64,000 nucleotides of DNA, taken from Cercis canadensis. Its lineage: Eukaryota > Streptophyta > Magnoliopsida > Fabales > Fabaceae. The number at the start of each line of letters is the position of its first letter. Position 1 is the stretch's first letter. The DNA lies in the NCBI GenBank assembly GCA_003255065.1, contig QAOA01002053.1, positions 38,103-102,102 on the forward strand, written 5' to 3'. The position numbers and the translations under genes were made by a program. A model generated the notes under the pieces. It made no database searches. It was given only the letters and a program-made list of their open reading frames with translations, and was not told the DNA's origin. Shown here in pieces: positions 11,356 to 23,814 of the stretch.

Positions 11356-14050
11356 CCCCCCCTCCCAACCTCTAGCTGAGCTCGGAAGTCCACTTAACCA
11401 ACCTGATGAGGATGATCTGGGGTAAGAGGAATGGTGATGTCCGAGGTCAAACAGTGGGGGAGTTGCGGTAAAATATGAATTTGAAATCCGGATAATACGC
11501 TAAGTGGTGTGATGGCCTTCTGACGTTTCACTTTTTGATGCCACGTGGTTGCTTGTTAGAGGCGTTCCAGAGAGTCGTTACAACGGTTGTTGTCGTTTAG
11601 TCTCTCAATGTGTCAGAGCCGCCTGGGATGCGACGTTTTGTCTTCCTAAGCTGAAATACGGTTGCTTCACATTTGTTGGATGAGAGACGTTTAAACGATC
11701 AAATTCGTTCTATCTCGCCCTATAAATAAAGACTGGTTGAATTTCATTTTACTATTTTAGCAAACTCTCAGAGAACGGTGCGGAGGTCAGAGCAAGCCAT
11801 AAAGGAGCGTTGTGCTTGTGCTACGGTCTGAGTTCGGTTTGTACTTTCCAAAGGTAACTTGGTTTCTTCTTTTCGCCGAGTTCAGTTGTAGCTTAAGTAG
11901 ATGAAGGGTTACTCGTTGACCAGGAATGTTGATCCCATGGATTATCTAGAAAATATTGTGGTTCTGTCATCTGGTGGGGAGGCGGAAATTGGTGAGGGGC
12001 CAGCCAATGATAGAGAGCCAGAGGAAGACAGGGAGGCAAGTGTCTCGGGACGAGCAAGTTCCGTTGATACTAGCGAGGGTGTCCCGACCATTAACCCTTC
12101 TGTCCTCCTTTTTTTTCATGAGAGCATTAGGAATACGTTCTCCGTTCTCCAGACTGGATATATCAGAGAGTACAAAGCCTTTTATTCGCATATTGACTGG
12201 TGGCACACCGTGTACGATATTCAACCCTGCCCTCGGAATGCTCCCGTGTGCAAAAATTGCCATCGTAATGAATTTTTTACCTTTAATGTTCGTATATAGA
12301 ATGGGCGGGAGCCAAGTTGCCACTCACAGATTTTGAGATGTCATTTTTTAATAGGATAAACGCGGCGCCTTCCAAAATTCACACCAATGGGTGGGAATTT
12401 CTTTGAGCATTCCATAAATTATGTAGTTTGTTATCTATAGAATCTAGAGTAGATGTATTTTTTTTATTTTTTCACCCTAAAGGACATAAGAGAGTCTGAT
12501 CATGAGTTTTTGTATATAGCAAGTCATCCGAGGTTGGGCTTGATGAAGTTGGTAGAGGAGTCTGCAAAAGGTTGGAAGATAGGTTTTTTCGAGTGACGAT
12601 TCCAACATGGAAGCTGGGACCCTCACCGAGGATGGCCTTCTTCTTGGACCAGGACTTGAAACCAAAATTCCCCCTGCGCTGGAATCAGTACATAAATAAG
12701 CAACTAGCTCGGCTAATAGGGGAATTTGACAAGGAAGCACGCCGGATCATCAATGTTATTTTACCCTTGTGCCACGAGAGGGCTCAGTCAATCGACCTAA
12801 AGGCTAAGGACTTAATTGGTCGGTATTTATTGCTTTAATTTCAATAAAATTTACTAAGTTCATTGACCGATCTGATATTGTTTTACAGAGGGCACTTTAT
12901 CTGAGGATTGGATGGTGAAGCTTGGCAAGCTGTCGAAGGCCAATGCCTAGAAGTCGGCAGGGCCGCCAAAGGTGGTTGCTGCTAAGCCCGTCAGGGTCGT
13001 GGCCGCTAAGGAAATCCAGGCTGCTCCTACAGTCCATGCAAAAGGAAGCCCTACAGTGGCTAAGGGCAAAGAGAGGGAGGGGCCTAAGAGGTAGAGAATG
13101 TCGACAGTGGTGGAGATGGAAAGGACGGATCTGACTTTTAGCCGGATTTGTGACCCCAATTCCAAGGTCAAACTCTTCGAGCTGGTCACTACGCCTATTC
13201 ATGAGAAAGAACGAGAACATTCCAGTTGCTCTTTCTGGAATGCAGAGTTTCCCATTGAGGCTCGGCTAAAGGGAATGGCCCTGCCTATGGACCAGAAGAA
13301 GCTCACCGACGCTCTGGACGACATTCTAGTCAAGCACCTGACTGATAACCTAGCTCACACTCTTCTTATTTTTCAGGAAGTTTAGAGAATGACTATGTTA
13401 ACTTGCTCCAAGTTAAAGAAAGTCCAAGAAGAGGAAGAATTCTCTCGAGCTACGACAGCGTCATGCTAGGAATCGCTGGCAAATATGGAGACGGAGCTGG
13501 GGGCAGCGAGGACTAGGACTGACAAGGCAGAGAGTGAACTGGCCACTGTTAAGGCTAACTTGACGATTACTCAGGGGTTGGCCTGGGATGCTGAGATTAG
13601 AGAGCAGCATGTTCATACGCAGATGGCTAGGTGCATTGAACGCATCCGGCAGTCGAAGCAAAGGTTGAAGGAGTGAGCTGGGGAGAAGATTGTGGCCAAT
13701 TACGTCGTTACCCACAAGAAGGGGTTTGAGCTGGCCATAGAGCAGACACTGTTGCAGGCGCCTGACTTAAAGCAATAGGGCTTCAACTGCTGGAAGCGCG
13801 TGAAAGATGGCCAACTGGTGCCAGAAGAAGAGGAGGAGGGCGAAGAAGAAGAAAAAGATCCCGAGCTCAGAGTTGATGAGTCAGGTGACGACAAGAACTC
13901 GGCCTCAGAAGGCGAGGATGCGCAAGGGGAAGATAGGGCATTAGTCCCGTAAATTTTGTAAACTTTGAATTTTTAAGAAATATTTTATTGTCGACCTGAT
14001 TGGTGTCCTCTATTGTTTTTGCCTGGCATTTGTTTTTAATCATCGCATTT

Positions 14051-14340
14051 AATTGAAAATGTAGCCCTGGTCGAAGCCAAAAGACTTATCGTTTAATTAA
14101 AGACGTAGCCCTGACCTTTTTGGAAGGGCTTTAAATGGTATAATTGAAAATGTAGCCCTGATCGGAACCAAAGGACTTAACATTTAATTAAAGACGTAGC
14201 CCTGACCTTTTTGGAAGGGCTTTAAATGGTTTAATTGAAAATGTAGCCCTAGTCGGAACCAAAGGACTTAACATTTAATTAAAGGCGTAGCCCTGACCCT
14301 TTTGGAAAGGCTTTAAATGGTTTAATTGAAAATGTAGCCC
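14051..14340 (+). repeat. 91-bp tandem repeat, about 3.2 copies
   Basis: Units begin at 14051, 14142, 14233 and 14324, each starting AATTGAAAATGTAGCCCT, giving an exact 91-base period. Each unit holds two related half-units, one with AATGTAGCCCT and one with GACGTAGCCCTGACC followed by GGAAGGGCTTTAAATGG. The array sits just downstream of the acidic tail of the gag-like remnant. Non-autonomous LTR elements often carry tandem arrays in their 3' untranslated region. Confidence 0.9.
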
Positions 14341-14343
14341 TCG

Positions 14344-14485
14344 TTTTGAGCTTGGTTTGAGCTTTAAAGGACATTGGTCCTTTAAGGGCATTGGCCCTTA
14401 TTTTGAGCTCGGTTTGATCTTTAAAGAGCATTGGTCCTTTGAGGGCATTGGCCCTTGTTTTAAGCTCGGTTTGAGCTTTGAATGA
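14344..14485 (+). repeat. 57-bp tandem repeat, about 2.5 copies
   Basis: Units begin at 14344, 14401 and 14458 with TTTTGAGCTTGG-like sequence, each containing CATTGGTCC and GGGCATTGGCCC. The GGCATTGGCCCTT part is itself partly palindromic. The array follows the 91-bp array without a gap and is a different sequence. Confidence 0.85.
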
Positions 14486-14500
14486 CATGGAAGACATATG

Positions 14501-15311
14501 CAAGTTTGTTAGTGTGGGCCTTTGGCCGAATGGGCTAAAGGATTGTTGGATTATTGGGCCAAACATTTGGGTATCCACACATGGAAACCTAGAGACCTAG
14601 AGAATAAGTTTCAATATGAAGATGACACAGATAGCGCTGCGATAAGGGATGATATTGCTTTTAACCCTTGCCTATTCATTGAAGTGTCAGAGGAGGAGCA
14701 TGAGGAGTATTGTCATCCATGGCGTCAATCTTTGATTGTGAGGTTGCTAGGTAAACAGTTGGGTCTTCGATTCATAACCACCAGACTTCAAAGAATGTGG
14801 GAATGGGATGGTACCTTATGAGTGGTAGACTTGAATGATGATCATTTTCTGGTTACGTTCTCAAATCAAAAGGACCTTTGTTTTGCTCTCACTGAAGGCC
14901 CTTGGTTGATTACCGATCATTATCTCATTGTGCATCGTTGGAGGCCTCTTTTTGATACCAATGACATGCAAGTCAAGAAGGTCGCAATTTGGATCTGTAT
15001 TCCAGAATTGCCTATTGAGTTTCACAATGAGAAGTTTTTGTGGCGTGTAGGATCCCTCATTGGAACTACTCTTAGAGTTGATAATCTCACTTCTCAAATT
15101 TCTAGAGGAAATTTAGCAAGAATTTGTGTTGAGATTGATCTTTGTTGGAGCCTAGTGCCTAAGTTTCTTTTGTACAGTAAAGGTGCTTCAAGTGTGGGAG
15201 GTATGGTCACCGGAATGACTCTTGCATGGTTGCTCACCCTCTAGAGGTGCCCAATGGTGTTTTTGGGAAGGCTCTGGTAATGGAAACAAGCAATGATGAA
15301 GATGTGGTAAG
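14501..15311 (+). mobile_element. LINE (L1 clade) ORF1 part, DUF4283 and zinc knuckle
   Basis: A DUF4283-type nucleic-acid-binding domain is readable from about 14,640 to 15,160. Its motifs are LLGKQLGLRFI, W-WDGTL, VVDLNDDHFLVTF, EGPWLITDHYLIV and VKKVAIWICIPELP. The central W-to-stop change at about 14,819 (TTA TGA GTG, normally TTATGGGTG) breaks the frame. A CX2CX4HX4C zinc knuckle (CFKCGRYGHRNDSC, 15184-15225) follows in another frame, so a frameshift separates the two domains. This is the standard ORF1 layout of plant L1-type LINEs. The copy continues at 26486 after the Gypsy insertion. It is a dead copy. Confidence 0.8.
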
Positions 15312-15316
15312 GACGG

Positions 15317-16557
15317 TAAAAACTTGTTGTAAAAATCCCAATGCAAATGTACGTTGTCGTTTGCAAGTAATAAAATGAGATAAATTTATCGTTCCCACGA
15401 GGACTAATGTACCAACTACCAAAAGAGGATTAACCTTAACTTTATCTAATCAATCGATATGGAGATATTTCAATGAAACAACTAAAAATAGAATAAAAAC
15501 AATGTAAACCAGAAAAATAGCAAATCAAACTAGAAAAATAATAGATTCAGCAAGAGATAAACACCTAGGGTTCCGACTTCACCATAATTACTCCCAGCTT
15601 TCATTCCATATTCTATTAACTCCAATTTATCTTCCTATTTGCTAATCAAGATTCCCTAATTTATTCACTAGCATCTCCCAAGATCTAGTGTAAATATCCC
15701 TTAATTACTAACCCTATATATCCCTATACGAGTTACAATAATTATGAATTCATTTAGTTTTGTGGATCTTTTTAACTGATTACATGAGCCATAGAGGTAT
15801 ATTCCTATCCTCCATGTAACTCATGGCATTTACCCCAAGGAACTTGACACACAACTCTCCTTCCAGTTTCATTGTGATTAACAATTCATCTAATTATTGG
15901 CCAGACAATCAGAAGCATTAAGAGAAGAGATAAATAATGGAATTAACTTCATAAGAAACTACAGCTGGTCCTAATTAGGCTTCATCGTACCCTAGATAAG
16001 AGAATTAGTTCATACTAGAAGAAGAGAATAAGAAAGAATAAAATTGAGACATGATTCAAAGGTAAAAGAGGAAAAACTCTGGTTTGAAAGTCAAATCAAC
16101 CTTGCATCTCCTCCCTTCAATCATTGCTTTGCCTCCTTTGTGCCTCCAAAAGTGTCTAAGAACGAACCCCCTTCTAATTCCCTAAATTTCCTATTTATAC
16201 CCCTCACTCTAAAGCCCTAAAACCAAGAGAAATTAAGCCGCGTCTGCAGAATTAAGTATGGGCGCCGCACCTCTGCTGCTCTGGAAGAAATCTGGTTCTT
16301 TTCACTTTCGGGCGCCGCACCTTTGAATATTGAGGGGTGTGGCGCTAAGCTGCTGCCAAATTCTCCATTCTGATGCTTCTGAGCACCAAAGCTTTGGTTT
16401 ATGTCCCCAAACTCCTCAAAAGTCCTTATTTCTTTGCTCAAGTCCATAGAATCTGCAATTTAACATAAAAATCTCATTAAATAGCCATTAAATTACAAGA
16501 ACTACTCGAATGTTTAAGCCAGGACACCTAAAAAGTGAGTATAAAACTCACTCAACA
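15317..16557 (-). repeat. Gypsy LTR, 3' LTR of the element
   Basis: On the minus strand it starts TGTTGAGTGAG next to the polypurine tract and ends ...ACAAGTTTT. It matches 25156-26480. It contains a short GC-rich GGGCGCCGCACCTCTG repeat that is present in more copies in the other LTR. Confidence 0.9.
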
Positions 16558-16572
16558 AATACCCCCAAACTT
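16558..16572 (-). promoter_or_regulatory. Polypurine tract of the Gypsy element
   Basis: On the minus strand AAGTTTGGGGGTATT lies immediately before the TG of the LTR, the expected place for plus-strand DNA priming. Confidence 0.75.
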
Positions 16573-17899
16573 AATACTTGCTAGTCCTCAAGCAAGGAGA
16601 ATAGCTTCTAATTTTTGAGCCACTCAAGAGCTAACTTTTCTTACTCCCCATACAGGCCTCATAGGATTCAGTTAGCCACATTTCTTAGAAAATTTTCAAG
16701 ATGCTACTTATGCCCTTCCTCACCCCAAAATTTATCTTGTTGCACTAAAAAATCTGTGTGTGTGAAAATAAGCCTTGCCCACCCTACTAACTTAATTTAA
16801 ATCAGATTATGCACACTTATATCAATGTCAATCTCTAGTTTAAGTTCTTCGGAACCCCATATGCTTGCTTTTCATGCCAATCTCCACTAATGTAAACTGA
16901 ACACAAAACCAATGATCAACAGGGGTTTAACAGGTTTTGTAATGTGAGGCTGGGCTAAGGGTAAGATAAAAGATCAGAAAATAAAATAGGGTTAAAACCA
17001 CCTATCACACATAATCTGCTTTAGAGCATCTTTCAAAAGTGTCCTTCTTCTTCTCCCTCAATACTCCCAAACTTGTTTTCCTCTTCAAATCCTTTTTGTG
17101 CCACTTTATCCACATTTCATACTTCAAATCATCCTTTTTTCTTTCAAATTTTTTTTTCTTTTCTTTGCAATAGAAGTATATATATATATATAATTTTTTT
17201 TTTTTGGACGTAGCATTTTTCTTTTCTCCACCACTCTTCTTAACCTTTCTAGCTCTTGGTGCACTTAAGACTGATTATGTGCTCTAGGTGTAAGGTTCAA
17301 GTCACAGGGTCATGTAACAATGGCTAGGGTGTCAATACAGGTGACGAAGAAAAAGGTCACATTAAGCTCAACAAGGAGGGTAAGCTAGGGATGACATTTG
17401 ATGCACAGGATTAGCTTAGAAAGGCTCAAACTTAACAAAGAATGCCTGAATCATATCCTTAATATTGCACAGTCTAGGATTTCGCCTCGACTGGCAATCA
17501 AGCATGTTCTAGTGCTCATGAGTTCTTGAAATGGCTTAGTTTACATAATCTTTTCTAAATAATGCCACATTCAAGCAGGCAAGGCTTTGTGCTCAAGGAA
17601 TCAGTGATATTCAAGCAACAAAAGAAAAATTGGGGTTTTACAGACATACACAAAGCATCTATCATATTTCTAAAGATGTGATCAATAGAAAACAGTTTTA
17701 TCATAGGCCCAAGGTTTTCATAAATTTTTTTTTTTTCAAAAGATAAATAGATTAACCTCCTAAAATCAGAAAATAACATGCATAAATAAATATTCTAAAT
17801 GCCCTAAGGTTTAAAGGGATAAAAATCCCACTACCCCCAAACTTAAATTTCAACATTGTCCCCAATGTTCAAAATACTAAAAGAGAAGGTGAGTGAGAC

Positions 17900-18900
17900 T
17901 TCCCTGAGGTGGCGGTGGGTCATATGGCATGGTCGCCGTCCTCCTCCGCAGCTGGAGGTGCTGGATCGGCTGGCATGGTGGGTATGGTCCCAGGGGCGAG
18001 TGTGCACTGGCTCAGGAGCTGGTTCAGGGCATGAGTCTGTGACTGCATGAAATGGTCCACCCTGTTTTGGAAGGATTGCTGCTGGGTGAGGGCGTCTTGC
18101 ATGGCACCAAGGGTGGAGTGGATGCCGCGTATGTCCTCCTCAATTCTATCAAACCTCTCAGTGGCCGAAAGAGGTTGGCGGGACTGAGAGGGTTCTGAGG
18201 ATCTGACTAGGTCTGTGTCAGCCTGCCTCCAACTCTTGAAGGCATACAAAGTGTTGTCGTCAAGGGCACGGTGGGGAAAACTGAGCTCTTCGTCCGCGCT
18301 CCAAGCCACTCCAGCATTTTTGCACATGTGAGTGATCAAAGAGGGGTAGGGTAACCCGCCTATTGTGGCACCACGGAGAATGTCAAGGAAGTTCTTGTGA
18401 ATGATACGGCCCACATCCAGGGGGAGCTCAGCCATGATGGCGTAGAGGAGGAAGGCGCGCTCAGTGACGACATCACTGAGGTGGGTGACAGGGAGGAGTT
18501 TGGCGGCGAGAAAATGCAACCATGCCTTCTCCGTAGTGTCGAGGGCATCTTTTGGGAGAGAGATGTATCGGTCTTTGGACATCTTCCAGACAGTGCCCGG
18601 TCGACAAAGGAGCTATGTAATGGCATCCATGTCACACTCGTCCGCTTCAATAAGGGTCTTGTACGCGTCGTCCTGGACTGTAAGGAGCTGATAGAATCGG
18701 TTCATGGTGCTCCGACTAAAGGGGACGAGCTTGCCGCGGACAAACACCTTGTCGTTGGTACGCTCAGGGGCGTTGGCATAGAATTCTCGCACAACAGGCA
18801 CCACTGCAGCTTCAGGTTGTTGGGCAAAGTGCGTCTAGCGTCTCTTAGCCATGTGGCGGATAATATCAACATAGTCACTTGAATGAGAAAGTTGGATGCC
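17900..18900 (-). mobile_element. Extra 3' coding region of the Gypsy element (env position)
   Basis: Coding remains between integrase and the 3' LTR include a stretch with TNDKVFVRGKLVPFS, YLLLY-like and LPLDVGRIIHKN motifs, followed by a coiled-coil segment rich in Gln and a Pro/Ala-rich tail. This resembles the 'putative plant transposon protein' domain that occurs at the env position of Athila/Calypso-type elements. I see no convincing signal peptide or transmembrane pair, so an envelope role is not supported by what is visible. It is broken. Confidence 0.55.
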
Positions 18901-19849
18901 TCGTTCCGGGACGATGGTGCGCTTGGCTACAGATACTTGGAACCGCTGGAATGCCTCGAGACTAACAAAGCGGCATCTGTCATATGATGGTGGTGTCGAG
19001 GAAGTGGCGCCTCTTGTAGTTTTCTACTTCTCTGATGACATTGTGCAATTTCTTGTAGCTTTAGGTAGAACCTGAAAAAGAAAATGCCAAAATGAGTTCA
19101 AGGCACACAAAGAAAATCCAAAGTTGGTGTCCTTGTGAAATGGCGGCACTCGGATAGACAAAGCATGCTATGGACATGTGCATAATCTCACAAGGTAGAC
19201 AAGTATGGCAAGCAAGGGGCAAGAAAGTGGAAGGCACCTAGGCAAGTCAATGCATGGCATGCAACGGGGCTAATGTGCACTTACAATGTGAAGTGTGCTT
19301 CATAGAAGTTATTGTGAGCACTAGATGCACAAAACATTCACTATAGCCATCTAATTTGTGCTCAAGCCAGGCATGTGTCGAATAGAGATTTTAGGCATGG
19401 ACATTTATAGAATGCTAAAGAAATTTTGTCATGGGGTAGATATGATGAAACATAACCAATGGGTGGAGTAAGTAAGTAAGGAGGGCATGCATAAAGTTGG
19501 GTAAGAGGGGTAAAAGTGAAAGCAAAACATGCAAGAAAAACACTTACTAAAAATGGTGGTACGCCTATCAAAACACCCAAAAACACTTATGAATTAGAAA
19601 TGCACATGATACCTCGCAAGACATGAACAACTAAACAAAAAAAAACTAAAAATCTATTTCGATCACATACTAAAAATCTAAATGGAATCAAATGACAGAA
19701 CTAAAAACTAAAAGTAAAGGAAAATGCTGAAAAACCCTTGGGTTGCCTCCCAATTAGCGCTAAATTTATAGTCTTTAGCTAGACTTTCTCAGAACGGTTC
19801 ACTTGGGCTCTTCAAGGGTGATGGAAGATTTGGGGAAATCTTTCACACC

Positions 19850-20980
19850 ATCAATGTAGCTCTTGAGTCGCTGACCATTAACCTTGAACTTTCTGTCCAT
19901 ACTTTGAATTTCCACAACTCCATGTGGGAATACTTGAACCACGGTAAAAGGCCCGACCACCTAGATCTTAATTTTCCAGGGAAAAGCCTCAAACGAGAGT
20001 TGAAAAGAAAGACTTGTTGCCCAGGGACAAAGTCACGCTGCACAATATGTTTGTCATGTCATTTCTTCGTCCGCTCTTTATAAAGCTTGTCGTTCTCGTC
20101 AGCGCCCTGACGAAACTCGTCCATTTCATTCAGTTGAAGACAATGCTTTTCACCCGCAACTTGAAGATCAAAGTTTAGCTTTTTGGTGGCCCAATACGCA
20201 TGATGTTCTAACTCAACAGGCAGATGGCAGGCCTTACCAAACACCAACCGGTATGGGGACATACCAATTGGAGTCTTAAAAGCCGTGCGATACTCCCAGA
20301 GTGCGTCATCAAGCTTTTTGGACCAATCCTTTCTGTTAGCATTAACTGTCTTTTCAAGGATCCACTTCAGCTCCCTATTTGAAATCTCCACTTGACCACT
20401 TGTTTGAGGATGATAAGGAGTGCCTACCTTATGCTTGACCCCATACTTGGCCAATAAAGTCTCGAACTGCTTATTGCAGAAGTGCTTCCCCCCATCACTG
20501 ATAATTGCTCTCGAGGTTCCAAACCGAGTAGAAATATGCTTGCGGAGGAAAGTTACTACCACTCGAAAGTCATTGGTAGGTAATGCAACAGCCTCAACCC
20601 ATTTGGAGACATAGTCAACCGCTACTAGGAGGTATTGGTTATTGAAGGAGGATGGGAAGGGGCCCATAAAATCAATGCCCCATACATCAAAAAAGTTCTA
20701 CTTCCAGGATAGTGGTCAGGGGCATCTCATGACGGTTAGAAATATTGCCCGTCCGTTGGCATCTGTCACAAGAGGACACAAAGGTATGAGCATCTTTGAA
20801 CAATGAAGGCCAATTGAATCCCGACTAAAGAACTTTGGCAGCAGTACAATTAGCTCCAAAATGACCTCCATACTCTGACGAATGGCAACGATGAAAAATA
20901 TGATCCATCTCCGCTTCAGGGACACACTTTCTGATGATCTGATCAGAACATTGTTTATAGAGAAACGGGTCATCCCACAA
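19850..20980 (-). mobile_element. Gypsy integrase region
   Basis: The zinc-binding part is weakly visible near 20,750-20,970. The catalytic core shows [39 protein letters not shown] and [19 protein letters not shown] motifs, that is, the DDE signature. A C-terminal region with [12 protein letters not shown]-like wording follows, as is usual for Gypsy integrases. The region is broken. Confidence 0.85.
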
Positions 20981-21169
20981 ATAGTGCTTCACATCAGAGT
21001 AAAACTTCTTCCGCTGGTGACTAGTCTGCTCCGATGGAAGTGTCTTGGTTGCTAGAAAGTTTGCAAAATCTGCAAACCAAGGGGACTGTCCAGCTTGGAT
21101 ACAATAGAGCTACTCATTAGGGAATGCATCATCAATCTGGGGAGTGGAAGGTGCCTACTGCTCATGTGG

Positions 21170-22500
21170 TTCTAACCGAGACAAGTGATCCGCCACCACA
21201 TTCTCTTTGCCTTTTTTATCTTTAATTTCAAGGTCAAACTCCTGAAGTAGAAGTACCCACCGAATGAGCTGGGTTTTGCATCTTTCTTCTCAATCAAGTA
21301 CTTGATAGCCGAGTGGTCAGTAAAAACTATCGTTTTTGTGCCAATCAAGTACGGCCTGAACTTATCAAAGGTAAAGACCACAGCCAAGAGCTCCTTTTCA
21401 GTGGTGGCATAGTTCATTTGTGCAGGATTCAAAGTGCGACTCGCATAGTAGATGGCATGAAAATGCTTATGCCGACTCTGTCCCAAAACAGCCCCAATGG
21501 CGAAATCACTGGCATCGCACATCAACTCAAAAGGAAGATCCCAATCCGGAGCTACAATAATAGGAGCAGAGACTAAGGCTTTTTTCAGAACCTCAAATGC
21601 CACTAAGCAATCTGCATCAAATAGGAAGGGAACCTCCTTAAGAAGTAAATTACATAGGGGTTTTGTGATCTTGGAGAAATCCTTAATAAACCGCCTGTAG
21701 AACCCAGCATGGCCCAGAAAACTGCGCACACCTTTAACCGAGGTAGGAGGAGGTAATTTTTCAATGGTGGCAACCTTCGCCCTATCCACTTCAACACTAG
21801 CAGCAGAGACTTTGTGGCCTAAAACAATGCCTTCTGTCACCATGAAGTGACATTTTTCCCAGTTTAGCACCAAATTTGTTTCCTCACACCTTTTGATAAC
21901 AGATGAGAGGTTGACCAGGAAAGTGTCAAAAGACTCCCCAAAGACGGAGAAGTCATCCATGAAAACCTCGATGAAGCGCTCCACCATATCAGAAAATATC
22001 GCCATCATACACCGCTGAAAAGTAGCCGGTGCGTTGCATAACCCAAAAGGCATGCGCCGGAAAGCGAAAGTACCATACGGGCATGTGAAGGTAGTCTTCT
22101 CTTAGTCTTCAGGTGCGATGGAGATCTAATTATAGCCCGAATACCCATCCAAGAAGCAATAGTAAGGATGCCCAGCTAGCCGGTCGAGCATCTGATCGAT
22201 GAAAAGAAGAGGAAAATGGTCCTTTCGAGTGGCTGTGTTGAGCTTCCTGTAGTCGATACATACTCGCCACCCTGACACCGTCCTTGTGGGGATTAACTCA
22301 TCCTTCTCATTTTTTATCACTTGCACAGGACTGACCCACGCACTATCAGAGATAGGATAGATGATCCCTGCCTCCAGAAGCTTCAGTACTTCTGCTCTCA
22401 CTACCTCTTTCATGTTAGGGTTCAATCGACATTGGTGCTCCACAGAAGGTCTATAGCTATCCTCCATCAAAATTGTGCATGCACAAAGAAGGACTTATAC
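21170..22500 (-). mobile_element. Gypsy reverse transcriptase and RNase H region
   Basis: Reverse transcriptase motifs include WVSPVQVI, RVCIDYRKLN, the MPFGLCNAPATFQRCM stretch and the catalytic FMDDFSVFG. RNase H follows with CDASDFAIGAVLGQ and YATTEKELLAVVF. This order places the element in Gypsy rather than Copia, where integrase would precede the polymerase. The region is broken. Confidence 0.9.
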
Positions 22501-22779
22501 CTTTGATATCAGCAATGGACCACCCAATAGTGGTCTTGTGCTCCCTAAGCACTCTCAGTAGCTTATCTTCCTGATCAATCGTCAAAGAGGCAGAAAGAAT
22601 GACTGGCAAAGTAGATGAGTCTCCCAAAAATCCATACTTCAGATGCCCAGGTAACTGTTTGAGCTCTAAAGTCGGAGGCTTTTGAATGGATGGCACTGGT
22701 CTACTGGCTCCTTTTCCTAGCTCTTCAAAAGGACGGTGGATAAAGATAGGAGTTGTGGCATCAAGTTGACTCACACACG

Positions 22780-23550
22780 CTTAAATCTCTGGATCATCAG
22801 GATGAGAACTCCCCAACAAACATGCCTCAAGCGATTCTATAGGATTTGTCGCTCTAACAAAATCTTTGGTGCACTCATCAATGGTGTTAAGTCTGAAGCA
22901 GCTATCACCATCCAGGGGGTACTTCATGGCTTTGAAGACATTGAATGCTACTTCCTGATCTTGTACCTGCAAAATTAATTGTCCTTTTTGCACGTCAATC
23001 AAAGTCCTCCCAGTAGCTAAGAATGGTCGACCAAGAATAATTGGGATTTCTTGATCTTCCTCCATGTTCAGAACAATAAAGTCAGCAGGGAAGATGAACT
23101 TATCCACCTTGACTAGCACATCTTCAATGATACCCCTGGGGTATTTGATTGATCGATCAGCTAACTGCAATGAGACTGTCGTAGGTTTCGCTTCTCCAAG
23201 ACCCAATTTCCTATATATAGACAAGGGCATCAAATTAATACTGACACCTAAATCACAAAGGGCTTTACCTAAAAAAGAATTACCAATAGTATAAGGTATA
23301 GTAAAACTCCATGGATCTTTTAATTTAGGTGGTTGTTTCTTTTGAAGAATAGCGCTGCACTCCTCAGTAAGTGTTACAGTCTTAAAGTCCTCCAGCTTCC
23401 TCTTGTTAGACAGTATATCCTTCATAAATTTGACGTAACTGGGCATCTGTTCAAGAGCATCATCAAATGGTATGTTGATGTGAAGCTTCTTGAATACTTC
23501 CAGAAATTTAGAGACCTGTGAATCTAGCTTTTTCTTTTGCAATCTCTGGG
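22780..23550 (-). mobile_element. Gypsy aspartic protease region
   Basis: A retropepsin-like segment reads ALCDLGVSINLMPLSIY, where the usual catalytic D-S/T-G appears as DLG, as in many Athila-group proteases. It is followed by the IILGRPFLAT flap-side motif. Confidence 0.8.
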
Positions 23551-23814
23551 GGAATGGTAGAGGTGGAACATAGAGGGAGGATTGTCTGGAAACAATTTAG
23601 ATGTTCTCCCCACAGGTGCTACTGGAGGCTCCACTAGAGTGGTGTCTTTTACCTCAGGCTCAACTTGCTTACACGAAAGCTTCTTGGTAGTGTCAAAGGG
23701 TTCATCCAAAATCTTACCACTACGAAGGGTAATGGCCTTAATGTGTTCCTTGGGATTAACCTCTGTGTCACTGGGTAAAGACCCTTGATGTCTGGTAGTG
23801 AGCATGGTGGATAG

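Larger units (their letters stand above)
11356..14500 (+). mobile_element. Retroelement-derived region with gag-like remnants
   Basis: A GC-richer block than its surroundings. It contains a TATAAATAA motif near 11720, a leader, and remains of a plus-strand coding region from about 11,900 to 13,950. The parts are an acidic N-terminal region, a segment around 12,480-12,840 with a GWK-RFF-like core resembling the 'putative gypsy-type transposon' domain of plants, a lysine/alanine/proline-rich stretch, a coiled-coil segment around 13,480-13,680, and a Glu/Asp-rich tail. This order is typical of non-autonomous large retrotransposon derivatives with a gag-like product but no polymerase. It is broken, with several breaks. 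LTRs were not delimited; the 5' side runs into the gap. Confidence 0.45.

Noticed and set aside
10494-11425. Several long open frames on both strands across the N run
   Set aside because: They are open only because N codons are not stops; no sequence supports them.
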